DNA of 64,000 nucleotides. It comes from Arctopsyche grandis (Eukaryota > Arthropoda > Insecta > Trichoptera > Hydropsychidae). Positions within the stretch are counted from its first letter, which is position 1. The number at the start of each line of letters is the position of its first letter. Location: NCBI RefSeq assembly GCF_051622035.1, contig NC_135361.1, positions 8,313,001-8,377,000 of the forward strand, written 5' to 3'. Position numbers and translations under genes: made by a program. The notes under the pieces are model-generated. The model had not been told where the DNA came from. It did no database searches and saw only the letters and a list, made by a program, of their open reading frames with translations. This document shows positions 11,739 through 22,094 of this stretch, piece by piece.

Positions 11739-12315
11739 CTATTTGTAGCTGTCGTTGAATGGAGTCCGTTGCAGCCTCCAGGCATGTGATGTCTGATCGA
11801 ATCGGGACTAGAAGCATTGGAATTCGATTGGGCCTGAGCTGCAGCCAAAGCGGCATTGAATTTATTCGGCTTTTTAGAATTCCTTCCGGATATCTTGTCG
11901 GCAGCCAGATCCTTCAGCAAATCCTTGGGCACCCTCATCAGCAACAGCTTCGGCAGCTTTTTGATAAAGAATCTTCTAACCCACGGCGCCATCTTGTGTG
12001 TGCTCGGCTTCCTGTAGTGTACGTTCAATATGATTATAGTTATGACGACGCTGAGGCCGACTAGAAGCATGGTGAATAGCAAATATTTGCCGAGCAGGGG
12101 CAGGGCCAGCGAGGTCGATGGTATAATCTCGGATATGAGCAAGAAAAACATGGTCTGGGACAAAAGGATCGAGATGCTGAGGGCAATCTTCTCCCCAGAG
12201 TCTGCCGGCAGATAAAACACCAGGACCGACAAATAAGAAATGCCTACACACGGCACGATCAAGTTCACCGTGTAGAAAAGGGTCTTCCGCCTCAGGGTGA
12301 TGTTGAAGAAAATAT
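11739..12315 (-). CDS. nAChRalpha1: nAChR alpha1-like subunit, TM1-TM3 and first part of cytoplasmic loop (577 bp)
   Basis: After acceptor ...ctttcag the exon reads [20 protein letters not shown] (pre-TM1 and TM1), then [20 protein letters not shown] (the GEK selectivity filter of cation channels and pore-lining TM2), then TM3 ([20 protein letters not shown]), and the intracellular stretch [18 protein letters not shown] and [19 protein letters not shown]. The last part, with [18 protein letters not shown] and STTATNR, is the variable loop and matches the insect alpha1 pattern GGCNG..TTATNR as I recall it. The exon ends AAT AG before donor gtaata (phase 2). The codons are GC-rich compared with the surrounding intron, as expected of constrained coding sequence. 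Confidence 0.96.
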
Positions 12316-12559
12316 CTGAAAGAAAAAAAATCACCGTATTAAAATAAAATGCGGAAGGATATAGACTGCCGGATATTATTATGTTCAAATAAATTAATTT
12401 TTTATTCCATTTCAGAAGGAAAGAGTAAAATTGGGAAGGTTAAGAAATAAAATTGAATTATGTTATTCAGGGAAACAATTCTTAATAAGTTGTAGTTTTG
12501 AATGATATTTTATATTTTATTAAATGTAGTGATTTTTTTTTATTTTCATCACATTGATC

Positions 12560-13510
12560 ACACATGTTTAAAGGGTCAAAAAAAATAGTGGAAGAAAAAT
12601 TGAACAAAAGTAAACTGCCACTTCCGGTTGACGGATGCTTACCAAATTTTATACATAACTTGGTATTAAGCTTAAACTTCTAGATATCAAATTTCAGTTC
12701 AATAAACTAAAAGGTTTTTGAGAAAAATATAAAAAAAAGCTCGATTCTCTAGAGTAAAAGTATTACTTCCGGTTCAGATAAAAATATGTAAAAATAATAG
12801 ATTATAAAATTTATAATTTCTATTACATGTCAAAAAAATTCAGTCCGATTCAATTAGCGGCTTGGGAGATAATTAAAAAAAGGGGACACCTAAATATAAG
12901 GGGAGGTACCATTTCTGGTCAACTTAAAAATTTGAAAAAAATGTATGTCGGTGTCGATAAGAATTTCAGTATCCGAATTTCAGTTGGATAAGACTAACTT
13001 CAAAAAATCCCCAAAATACACAGACACACACACATTTTTTCTAATTCATGAAAACGTGACCAGTGATCGATTCCGAGTTTGAATCAGTCAAAATCTCGAG
13101 TTCGAATTTTCGCATGATCACAAAACTTCATCTATTGTTACTGCATACATAGATAAAGTAAAAATTCAGTGTGATTTGTTGAGTGGTTTGGGAGATAATT
13201 GAATTCAAAATCTTAAATAAAGGACACCTACATATAAGGGGAGTACCATTTCCAGTTAAAATTTGTAATAAATTTACGTCGTATTGATAAGCGTCTTAGT
13301 AATGGATACCAAGTTTCAGTTCGATAGGACTAGCGATGTTCAAAAAATACACAGATACACATAGACATATACACAGACACACACTTTTCTAGATAGTAAA
13401 AATGTGATTGGTGATCGAGTTCGAATTAGTCAAAATCTTGGGTTTGAATTTTCGCATGATTACAAAACTTCATCTTATGTTACTACGTACGTAGATAAAG
13501 TAAAAAATAA
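12560..13510. repeat. tandemly duplicated 330-bp repeat with leader
   Basis: Two diverged units, about 12840-13165 and 13170-13510, each run from TTCAGT...GATT...GGGAGATAATT through AAGGGGAGGTACCATTTC-type, CACAGACACACACA and GAATTTTCGCATGATCACAA to ACATAGATAAAGTAAAA. A related leader with CTTCCGGTTGACGG/CTTCCGGTTCAGAT precedes them. A partial unit occurs at 62.67 kb. Class unknown. Confidence 0.6.
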
Positions 13511-14139
13511 TTTTAAGTATTAATGAAATTATAAAAAAACATATTATGAAACGAAATAACTGTTTTGATACTTGCGTTGACGTATTTATTTTAAAATATA
13601 TTTTTTTTATTGAAATGAATTAAATGCTAGAATATTAACAACCAACTTCGAGTAATTAAACATGATGCTTCTAAAAAAAATGCGATGTAAACAATTTTTT
13701 TTAATCGACCGTTACTCTGTCTCGCATTGTATATACTCGTACATATGCACATATGTATAATATGTAATATACAATATGTATATATAAATATTACGTGTGT
13801 ACACCTCTGTCGGTACAAAAGGAGAGAGCGCTCGCACCGGTTGGTTATAGTCGTAATTAGTAGAAATTTCCTTTTGGCTGTACGTCGAAACAATTATCAA
13901 GTTGGTGTATAATGAAATGAAGATTTTGAAAGTCCTCCCTTTGTTGTTCTTGTTGTTGTGCCGTTGTTGTTTTCCAGCTTGACGTCACAAACAATAAACG
14001 TCTATTTGCCGTAATTCAATTCTGTTTTGTATTACAATAACGCCCTAACAAATCTGTCAAATAGTCCGAGTGGAAAATTATCGAATTAATTCATTTTGTA
14101 TAACGTATCAGATATCGCAAAGGTAAAAAAATAAAGCAA
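13511..14139. other. intron sequence, nothing recognised
   Basis: AT-rich with alternating CATATGTA-type self-complementary runs at 13740-13795 and TTGTTGTTCTTGTTGTTGTG near 13945. Confidence 0.4.
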
Positions 14140-14699
14140 AAAAAATCAACATCCAAATTTTACGGTAATAATAAAATTCAATCCAAACAGATATTAACGA
14201 GCAGGTTTGGCAATCACCTCATGGATCAAAATGCTTGCCTGAAGGTCCGTTTACATTATCTAGCAGTGCAAGTCAACAGCTCGGCACAACACTGCAAGGA
14301 AAAGACTACTTCTATTCATACTATACAGCACCGCTCATTTTCGGCACGTTCATGCTTGTTTTGGACAAGTGCAAGGCAAAATAGGCTTAATGTCGATTCA
14401 ATATTGTACAATTTCGAAAATATTCACATGGAAAAGGTAGCACTTTCGTTAGTACATGTGCACTCACCACTATGACGTCACGTTATGAGTGAACATTTCC
14501 ACAAAGTCACGTCATGAGTGAATATTTGGGCAAAGAAAACCGATTCTACTTGATACGTTTCGGTGACATGTACTGTTAATAACTTCATATGCCAACACCC
14601 ATGCGATGATATGTCATCGGGTACAACACTAGTATCTTTTAAATTTGCATTATAGGCCCTCTTTATCTCTCATATATATTTTTACTTCACAAATAGTTC
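14140..14699. other. 5' flank of the LINE, possible remnant of a TIR element
   Basis: Moderately GC-containing sequence with motifs such as GTCCGTTTACATTATCTAGC near 14246 and repeated GTCACGT(C/T)ATGAGTGAA-like stretches at 14474-14525. A loosely inverted match (TTACTCGCAACATGGGCAAG, read on the minus strand) occurs near 19050 beyond the LINE, so the LINE may have landed in an older terminal-inverted-repeat element. No open reading frame is convincing. Confidence 0.25.
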
Positions 14700-14874
14700 A
14701 TTTTAGTGTGGTTTACTTAGAGAATTGTTACAATTGTTACAGTATCGTTCGTGTCGTGATCGTGTACAGACGTTGATTACGTGTGTGGCGATTTGGACAA
14801 CGAAATTGTAACAATTAAAAAATTAAAAATAAATTTGTAATATATAATTATGTGTACGTTCTAAGTGTATAATA

Positions 14875-15954
14875 ATGGCATCAGAACGCATAAGTGAAGT
14901 AATAACAATTGAAAAAAAAATTATGGACATTTTGACCACAAAAACTAACAGTATATCAAATGACAATAAGACATTTTTAATTACATCAGTAAAAAAATTA
15001 GTTGAATATATTTGTGAAAATGAAAATAATGATAAGGAACAATTTTTGGATGTAATATGTGAATTAAGAAGTGAATTTAAAAATTTGAAAAACAATATAC
15101 AAAAAGACATAAATATAATAAAAACCAACAGTGAATTAAACATTTTAAAAAGTGTAAATAAGAGTGAAAATAGTTTAAGTTATGCAAATGCACTTAAGAA
15201 GAATAATAAAGACATAACAATAATTGTTCCGAAAAAAATCCAAGAAACGGACAAAACAAAGGAAGAATGCAAAAGTTTAATAAAACCCAAGGAACTAAAA
15301 ATAGGAATACAAGGGGTTAAAAAAATCGGTAAAGGGGGCATTGCTGTAACGTGTAACAGTGCACAGGATAGTATTAAATTAATAAAAGAAGTAGAAAATA
15401 AATTAGGGGAGAATTATAATGTTAAAAGAGGGGAATTAAAAAATCCCAAAATTAAAATTGTAGATATGTCGGAGGAACTTACAAGTGAACAGTTGGCTGA
15501 GTGTTTGATGAATCAAAATCAAGAAGTTATAAATGATGGTGAACTGAAGGTGTTAAAAATATGGAAAAGTAGAAAAAATAATAAATATAATGCGATAGTG
15601 GAAGTAGATTGCAATACATTTAAAAGATTTATTGAAGATGGAAAAGTAAATATAAATTGGGATAGATGTAGGGTTTTTGAAGAAATTAATATTCTAAGAT
15701 GTCTAAATTGTTACGGATTTAATCACAAAGCGGTGGATTGTAGAAACAAGGTGACATGTGCGAAATGTGGAGAAGAAGGGCACAAAAGCGAGGGATGTAA
15801 CAATAAAATAATAAAATGTAATAATTGCTTTAAAAGTAATAATAAATTAAAATTAAATTTGAACACAAATCACGGACCGTTGGACACTAAGTGCAGTGTA
15901 TATAAAAGAAATATAGAATTAATGAGAAATAGAATTAAGTATAATAATATATAG
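14875..15954 (+). CDS. LINE ORF1 protein, gag-like RNA-binding protein with CCHC zinc knuckles (359 aa)
   Basis: Starts at ATG 14875 and ends at TAG 15952-15954. The N-terminal 100 residues are Lys/Glu/Asn-rich and likely helical or coiled-coil. Residues of about 140-260 resemble the RRM-like part of Jockey-group ORF1 proteins (KELKIGIQGVKKIGKGG). Two canonical CX2CX4HX4C knuckles follow at about residues 275-302 (CLNCYGFNHKAVDC and CAKCGEEGHKSEGC), then a third irregular cysteine cluster ending TNHGPLDTKCSVYKR. The protein binds element RNA and forms the RNP. The downstream ORF2 is in the same frame, separated only by this UAG, and the context UAG-CAA-CCA matches the plant-virus readthrough motif UAG-CAR-YYA. 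Confidence 0.88.
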   Translation: MASERISEVITIEKKIMDILTTKTNSISNDNKTFLITSVKKLVEYICENENNDKEQFLDVICELRSEFKNLKNNIQKDINIIKTNSELNILKSVNKSENSLSYANALKKNNKDITIIVPKKIQETDKTKEECKSLIKPKELKIGIQGVKKIGKGGIAVTCNSAQDSIKLIKEVENKLGENYNVKRGELKNPKIKIVDMSEELTSEQLAECLMNQNQEVINDGELKVLKIWKSRKNNKYNAIVEVDCNTFKRFIEDGKVNINWDRCRVFEEINILRCLNCYGFNHKAVDCRNKVTCAKCGEEGHKSEGCNNKIIKCNNCFKSNNKLKLNLNTNHGPLDTKCSVYKRNIELMRNRIKYNNI

Positions 15955-18774
15955 CAACCACCAAAAGGTATCGGTATAAATGTACAAAGTTTTTTTGCTC
16001 ACAAGGATGAGGTTTGGAGTTTAACTGTAAGTCAAAAACCATTATTTATAGGTTTAAGTGAAACGCATGTAACTAGTGATTTTGAAGATTTTGAGCTGAA
16101 TATAGATGGATATTGTGTTTTGAGATGTGACTCTAATTCTAGACATACGGGTGGGGTACTATTGTATTTAAGGGATGATTTAAGTTACGGTAATGTAATA
16201 GTTAATAAGGTTGATGGTGAGTTTTGGACAATTGGTGTGGATCTGCTTGTGAATGGAGTTACTGTGTTTTTGCTAGTAATTTACCGCTCTCCGAATGGTA
16301 GAAGTGGAAGATTTCTTAAATTTTTAGAAGAATTGAGTGAAAGAAGTATAGATGTGAGTAAAAATATAATTATGTTTGGGGACTGGAATTTTAATTGGTT
16401 ACAGACAGAAGAATTTTATGTAAAAAAGTTGAGAAATTGGGTAAATGAATTGGGTTTTAAACAAAAAGTGACGGAAGCAACGAGAGTGAATAATTTATCA
16501 AGCTCTCTCATTGATTTGGTTATAACAAATATAATGGATCTGCGGTGTGAGGTGAAAGATGTACCGAAAATAGGAGACCATTCTATTGTCAACATGTTTT
16601 TGGGACAGCGGTTTAGTAACGGAGGACTTAAAAATATGCAGGTGACTGAAAGAGAAAACATTGATTATCAATTGATGAATGAATTGTTAAAGGAGTGTGT
16701 ATGGGGAAAGGATGGTGATAGTGTGAATGAAATGTGGGAGATAATGTATCGTAATATAACATATTCTAAAAGTAAATGCGTAAAAACCACAAGAATCATG
16801 CATAAGCATAAGCTGAAACCTTGGTTTACCAAGGAAGTAAAGGAAAGCTTAGTTGATAAGAATGTTAGTTATAAAAGATATAAAATTATTAAGGCTATGG
16901 ATGGAATCCAATTAGAAAAGGCTTGGTTAGAGTATAAAAGAAAGAGGAATAAATGTGTGAATGTTTTACGTAATGCGAAGAGGGATTGGCATGAAAGAAA
17001 TATTGATGGTGCAAAAAAAGATCCCACAAAAATGTGGCGAATAATTAAAACTTTGATTTCCGGGGGAAAAAATGTTTCTTTGAATGAATTAGAAGTCGAG
17101 GGAGTAGTATATAATGATAAAGAGGATATGGTTGAAAGATTGAATGAGTTTTACATCAATAGTGTGAATGATATAGTTAATTCAATACAAACAAGGCATA
17201 ATAGTGTGAATGATGATATTAATTTGGGTTTAAATAAGTTTGAAAGGTTTAAATTAGTGGAAATGGAGGGATTAAATGGTGTATTGAAGGGCATGAAATC
17301 AGTTTCTAGTATGGATGGATTGACTCTAGATATTTTAATCAACACTTGGGACATGGTTGGACCTCAGTTACTGAAATTAATAAATGAATCGTTAGAAGTG
17401 GGATCCGTCCCGGATGCATGGAAGGTGTCTACTATTGTACCGGTACCAAAGGTTACGGGCACACATAAAGCCAGTGAAATGAGGCCCATCAATATGTTAC
17501 CAATTGTTGAGAAGATGCTGGAGGAAATCGTTATGATTCAATTGAAAGAGTTCATTAGTATAAATGATTGTTTGGTTGTGGAACAGTCTGGATTTAGAGT
17601 GAAACATTCAACAGAAACCGCTATCCAATTGGTGGTTTCTGATTGGATGGAGACGATGGATGAATCTAGCATGGTTGTTGGAGCAGTTTTTCTAGATTTT
17701 AAGCGAGCGTTCGAGACAGTAGATAGGAATATTTTATTACAAAAATTATATAAGTTAGGAATAAATGGTATAGTATTAAAGTGGCTTCAATCATACTTAA
17801 ATAATAGAAGGCAAAGAGTAAAAATTGATAAGGTGTTATCCTCTGAATTTGTAACACCTCATGGAGTGCCGCAAGGGTCCAAATTGGGACCCTTATTATT
17901 TATATTATATATAAACGATATTGTTAAGGTAATTAAGATGTGTAAAATACATTTGTTTGCAGATGATACATTGATATATATAATTGGAAAGAATGTTGAT
18001 GTAATGTCTGAGATTTTAAATATAGAATTAAATTATGTGAATGACTGGTTGTGTGAAAATAAATTAAAGTTGAATGTGAATAAAACAAAAATGATGTGGT
18101 TGAATGGTAAAAATAAAAATATATTGAATGAAATTAGAATTGATGATAAGTTAATTGAAAAAGTTGAAAATATAAAATACTTAGGTGTATACATAGATTC
18201 AGGACTAAATTTTAAAATGCACGCTGACTATATAATAAAAAAAATGGCTAGAAAAGTTGGTGTATTATGTAGATTAAGAAATATTTTAAGTAAAATTTTA
18301 GTGTTTAATTCAATTGTCTTGCCACATGTGGTTTATTGTGCCACTGTGCTTAATTTGTTTAGTGGCCAAGATTTAGAAAAAATGCAAAAAATACAGAATA
18401 AAGCTATGAGAGCTATTTTGAATGTGAGTAGATTTAAGAGTATTGGAAGTATGTTAGATGAATTAGGATGGATGAGTATTAGAATTAGTCTAAATATTAG
18501 TACATTGTCTTTTGTTTATAAGTTAGATCATAAGTTATTACCTAAGTATTTTGATGATTATATAATAAGGAATAGAGATAAACATAGTTTTTATACTAGA
18601 AATAAGGACAAACTAGTTGTAAGTAGAGTAAGAAAGAATAAGACGGCTGGGGGTGTTTTTCACAGGGGTGTGCTCATGTATAATGCCCTCCCTGAGTGCG
18701 TCAGGTCTGCTAAAAACATGGATGCATTCCTGCGAGGTGCGAAGAGGCACCTCTGTGAGGGACAGTACATATAA
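15955..18774 (+). CDS. LINE ORF2 protein, AP endonuclease plus reverse transcriptase
   Basis: The frame is open from the codon after the ORF1 UAG to TAA at 18772-18774. The AP-type endonuclease starts at once: GIGINVQS, LSETHV, VIYRSPN, IIMFGDWNFN, SSLIDLVITN and IGDHS carry the expected catalytic N, E, Y, D/N and H residues. Reverse transcriptase follows: RPINMLPIVEKMLE, SGFRVKHSTETA, VFLDFKRAFETVD (motif A), HGVPQGSKLGPLLF (motif B) and LFADDTLIY (motif C), then a thumb and C-terminal region with LEKMQKIQNKAMRAIL. There is no RNase H. The first in-frame AUG is at 16372, inside the endonuclease after the N and E residues. A full enzyme therefore needs UAG readthrough, a non-AUG start such as TTG 16120 (also too late), or an ancestral sense codon at the UAG. 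Confidence 0.9.
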   Translation, partial: QPPKGIGINVQSFFAHKDEVWSLTVSQKPLFIGLSETHVTSDFEDFELNIDGYCVLRCDSNSRHTGGVLLYLRDDLSYGNVIVNKVDGEFWTIGVDLLVNGVTVFLLVIYRSPNGRSGRFLKFLEELSERSIDVSKNIIMFGDWNFNWLQTEEFYVKKLRNWVNELGFKQKVTEATRVNNLSSSLIDLVITNIMDLRCEVKDVPKIGDHSIVNMFLGQRFSNGGLKNMQVTERENIDYQLMNELLKECVWGKDGDSVNEMWEIMYRNITYSKSKCVKTTRIMHKHKLKPWFTKEVKESLVDKNVSYKRYKIIKAMDGIQLEKAWLEYKRKRNKCVNVLRNAKRDWHERNIDGAKKDPTKMWRIIKTLISGGKNVSLNELEVEGVVYNDKEDMVERLNEFYINSVNDIVNSIQTRHNSVNDDINLGLNKFERFKLVEMEGLNGVLKGMKSVSSMDGLTLDILINTWDMVGPQLLKLINESLEVGSVPDAWKVSTIVPVPKVTGTHKASEMRPINMLPIVEKMLEEIVMIQLKEFISINDCLVVEQSGFRVKHSTETAIQLVVSDWMETMDESSMVVGAVFLDFKRAFETVDRNILLQKLYKLGINGIVLKWLQSYLNNRRQRVKIDKVLSSEFVTPHGVPQGSKLGPLLFILYINDIVKVIKMCKIHLFADDTLIYIIGKNVDVMSEILNIELNYVNDWLCENKLKLNVNKTKMMWLNGKNKNILNEIRIDDKLIEKVENIKYLGVYIDSGLNFKMHADYIIKKMARKVGVLCRLRNILSKILVFNSIVLPHVVYCATVLNLFSGQDLEKMQKIQNKAMRAILNVSRFKSIGSMLDELGWMSIRISLNISTLSFVYKLDHKLLPKYFDDYIIRNRDKHSFYTRNKDKLVVSRVRKNKTAGGVFHRGVLMYNALPECVRSAKNMDAFLRGAKRHLCEGQYI

Positions 18775-19197
18775 GTTAATTATAAATTTTAGAGTTAAGT
18801 ATAATAATTAAGATGTATTTTTTTTTAAATTAGCTTGATAGCTAAAATATATATAAATAAATAAAAAATAAATAATAGAAGGGCACTTACGAATACATAA
18901 ATTGTGTCAATATTACGTGGTACGTCTCCATAACTACGCTACAACGCACGGAATACAATCAGATCAATTTACTTATAAAAATGTATCTCATGTTGTTTAT
19001 TGTGTGTTTTTGAATGCATTTTGTAAATTTTAACGATGCTTGCCCATGTTGCGAGTAATATAAACAAACAGAGAAGTTTTTATCGGACATACGTCGAGCA
19101 CCAAGCATCAAATACGACTGATGCTAAAATTATTTAAGAATGTCTGTGGACAATCGTCACTTGACAACAATATAACTAAAGCCACTTACTTCTATTA

Positions 19198-19928
19198 CAC
19201 TGTTCGACAAATGACGACTTTTTTTTTGGTTCAGAGATGAGATATGACTTTTCTTATAGATCTATGCCCAGTGAACACGAATCTGGTTACGAATTACGAA
19301 TTACTGAAGTACGAATGAAATTATGTTAACAATACATCTTATATCTATTTTAATAGCTACTGATCTACTGACCATTTTATATTTTACAATTTAATTTAAT
19401 TTGGTTAGTAATCATAGTATTATATTATTCTAATGTTAATCTACAGCATAATAGGAAAAAGAGCTCAAAAACCTATTTACAATCCTTATAAATGCTCATA
19501 ATACATCTAATACATAATATTAATTAAAGACTCACTAAAGTGGATGACCTAAAGCAGATTGTGTTTAGGTAATCTGTGTTTATAACTGAAGGGTATAGAC
19601 ATTTTTTTGTAATCACCGAGACTCTTCACAATTTTTATTTTATACGAGCTTTTAGCTCGCAATTTTACCGATTTAAAATTAAGCACACTTCCAAACGAAA
19701 ACAAAAAATAGTGTGGCCAGAACACTATCCCAATAAAAATCTTTCAATAGAAAATACTCAATATAAAATAGTATTAACAGTGGGAAAAAATCCCGAGTGA
19801 AAATACGTACTTTTGACTTTTGATTTGAACTGGACGACTACACACATATGTCTCCGAGCCAATCAACATTTTTTATTACCAGACTCGTGTTTACTGGGTC
19901 TCTGAACCATTTAGTGTGTCGAACAGTG
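19198..19928. mobile_element. TIR element with CACTGTTCGACA ends
   Basis: Perfect 12-bp inverted ends CACTGTTCGACA (19198-19209) and TGTCGAACAGTG (19917-19928), flanked on both sides by TTA, a likely 3-bp target duplication. The subterminal GGTTCAGAGA...AACACGA.TCTGGT is also inverted. A Jockey-like LINE 3' end is nested inside (19315-19632). The end at 63581 is a second copy. A CACTA- or Harbinger-like class is possible; the sequence does not decide. Confidence 0.65.
19315..19632 (-). mobile_element. Jockey-like LINE, truncated 3' end copy 2, nested in a TIR element
   Basis: Minus-strand copy of the 3' end family at 1.5 kb: motifs ATTACCTAAACACAATCTGC, CTATTATGCTGTAGATTAAC and GTAGCTATTAAAATAGATAT appear in order. 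It interrupts the CACTGTTCGACA-ended element at 19198-19928, so it inserted after that element. Confidence 0.75.
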
Positions 19929-21849
19929 TTATTATAACATTTCTCTGGGTTTACTGTCTACCAACCAGCTTAGAATAATTTTCAAGGAAATTTACTAATG
20001 CAAATCGATCACTGCCGCCACGCAGACAGTATCCCGTCGTAAATGTTCATTTCCGGTTTGACGGCGTACGGCATAAATACCTGAACAAAACGAACGACCC
20101 GGCAAAGGTTCCCAAAGGGTTAAGAGACGTCTTAGACAGGCAATAACGTATAACGCCACTTCTAACCAGAAAGCCAGATTTGTCTTCGGTGACACGAAAC
20201 TCGAGAGTGGGAGGTTCTCCGCCACCCCTTCGAGAAGGTGGCAGTTGATTCAGGCCGATGAATAATTACCAGGGCATGGGGTGGGGTGTGTCGGTGAACT
20301 CTGCACCCGTCGGATCGGCATTAACCCGTTGCCTGCCATCGTGACGTGCGGATTTATAGACGTCGCCGTACGTCCCCTGGGCAATTTCAATAATTAAAAC
20401 GACTCGTACGAGCCACGATTACTATGAATTATGCACAACCTGGATTCCATTGTATCGTAATCATACCAACTTTCAACCTTTGCCTTCTGGATTTCACTAT
20501 TATAATATTCGCTAAACCAATATTATACAAGTCAGACAAGATTCAAATACATACATAGATTCCCTGGAGATTTTTTTTCCTTCAATTCCGAACTCGGCAA
20601 ACTTGAAAAGTCTTATATCAATACTTGAGACGAATTCACGTCTTCTGTGCTATTGAAATAACGATGGAGTTCAATACGAAATGATACTTAGAATGTCAGG
20701 GTGCAAAATTGAAAAAAAATCTACAAAATATAATCGTACAGGCTAAATACTGAAATATGTATGTAAGACTAATGAAACACGTTTTTTATCTCTTAACTTT
20801 TAAGATCACATAAATAAAAGATTAATAAAAGGTTAGTATTTAAAAAAGTTTTTTTTACCAGGGTTTTTATTTTAAAATTTTTAGTTTACTAGCTATATAA
20901 CCGGAGTAGAACTTTTAAATCAGCTGATAACTAATAACTAAAAATAAAACTATCACTTTTTGATCTGTGTACATACATATATTAAGCCTGTATTGGTTAG
21001 AAAGTTTGTTTTGATTTGAGGTTATGGGTTAAACGTCATTCTGTCAGATTCACTGAACAGTGTTGCCACCCTGCATAAAGGCCGGTGTGGTAACCCCCAA
21101 GACCGTTGGCTGAGCAAGCCTCCACAAAATTATAAATATTTATATATTAGAGATAACGAGAACCTATACAGCAAATTTTATAAAATATAGAGTGAAAAAA
21201 GAAAAAGTTATAGGCGTTTACATAATTAAAATTTGACAGCGAGATGGCAGGGCGAAAAGTAATGAAACTACCGATGTGAATGATGAATGTGACAGATAAA
21301 CGTCACCGTGTAATACGATGCAGTATTTTCAAACGTGTCTAATACGATATTTTTTCACCATCGTAATTGCGGATGATACCTTAACTTATATTGATGACCA
21401 AAATCAGCAATTAGGCAAAGTATGAAAATGATCGGATAAGAGATAAGGAATATAAAAAATGACCTCTTACACGAAAACCATGTGAAACGTATAAGAGGTT
21501 AGTAAAAATTGAGTTATGTTTAACTGTACCGTCTGGTCGAAAGAATCACCCAACTAAATAAAGTTGACTGAATTTATGCAGTGAATATTTTACTTGAGAT
21601 ACGAATATGTGTAAATACACAGTAGTTGGCAACGACCTCTACGACAGACAATTGCTCCATTTGTAGGCTATATTAAAGAGACAATGAATTTTAACCTTAA
21701 TGCCGTCAACATGAGACCATCAATCCCCTAAAGAATATAATTTGAAGGTCTATTCCGTTTCAGAATGAGATGATAGTTCAGGCAAATGTTTATTTATTTT
21801 ATTAACACGACTTCTATAGTCAACAATGTACATAAGTATTATTCAAGAC
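19929..21849. other. intron with a GC-richer unique island at 20000-20470
   Basis: The island (CACCCGTCGGATCGGCATTA, CATCGTGACGTGCGGATTTA) is high-complexity and not repeated in the window, so it may be conserved non-coding DNA. The remainder, including 21055-21320 (CCGGTGTGGTAACCCCCAAG), is unassigned. No gene seen. Confidence 0.35.
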
Positions 21850-22026
21850 TAATTACAAACATTGATCATCAAACATTACAGTCATTATAGAGTCATCTAT
21901 GGACAAAATCTTGCAAATTATTAATTAAATTTTGCGAGATATAGGACAGAACTGCCAATTTGTTGGAACCGTTTTAATGAGATCTGATAAATTGTCAAAC
22001 TCTGAAAGGAAAAGATCAACCATATC
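21850..22026 (-). mobile_element. tRNA-derived SINE fragment
   Basis: Minus-strand body and central domain: TAGAGTCATCTATGGACAAA, CCAATTTGTTGGAACCGTTT and CTGATAAATTGTCAAACTCT, in the same order as in full copies. Confidence 0.65.
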
Positions 22027-22094
22027 GTCACATATCATATATCATATGATATGTGACGATATGTGACCACTCTGCTTTCGAGCAGAGTGGTCAC
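22021..22094. repeat. two adjacent perfect palindromic hairpins
   Basis: The first has 19-bp arms (22021-22039 and 22045-22063, CATATCGTCACATATCATA). The second has 14-bp arms (22063-22076 and 22081-22094, GTGACCACTCTGCT) around TTCG. The second belongs to the tRNA-like head of the SINE at 22063; the first joins it to an inverted SINE. Confidence 0.65.

Larger units (their letters stand above)
14700..18875 (+). mobile_element. apparently full-length non-LTR retrotransposon (Jockey/CR1 superfamily)
   Basis: A LINE with two long uninterrupted ORFs, a short 3' UTR and an A/T-rich tail of AAATA-type repeats near 18845-18875. The 5' end is not certain. A TCATTT initiator-like motif at 14698-14703 fits the internal promoter of Jockey-type elements, and about 175 bp of 5' UTR would follow before the ORF1 start at 14875. 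No LTRs are present and ORF2 has no RNase H domain, so the element belongs with EN/RT-type LINEs. Both ORFs appear uninterrupted apart from one UAG between them, which suggests a young copy. No clear target-site duplication was found. It lies in the nAChR intron in antisense orientation to the gene. Confidence 0.9.

Noticed and set aside
14727..14731. Downstream promoter element for the LINE
   Set aside because: The sequence at the expected +28 distance from the TCATTT motif (GTTAC) matches the DPE consensus poorly, so only the initiator is mentioned.
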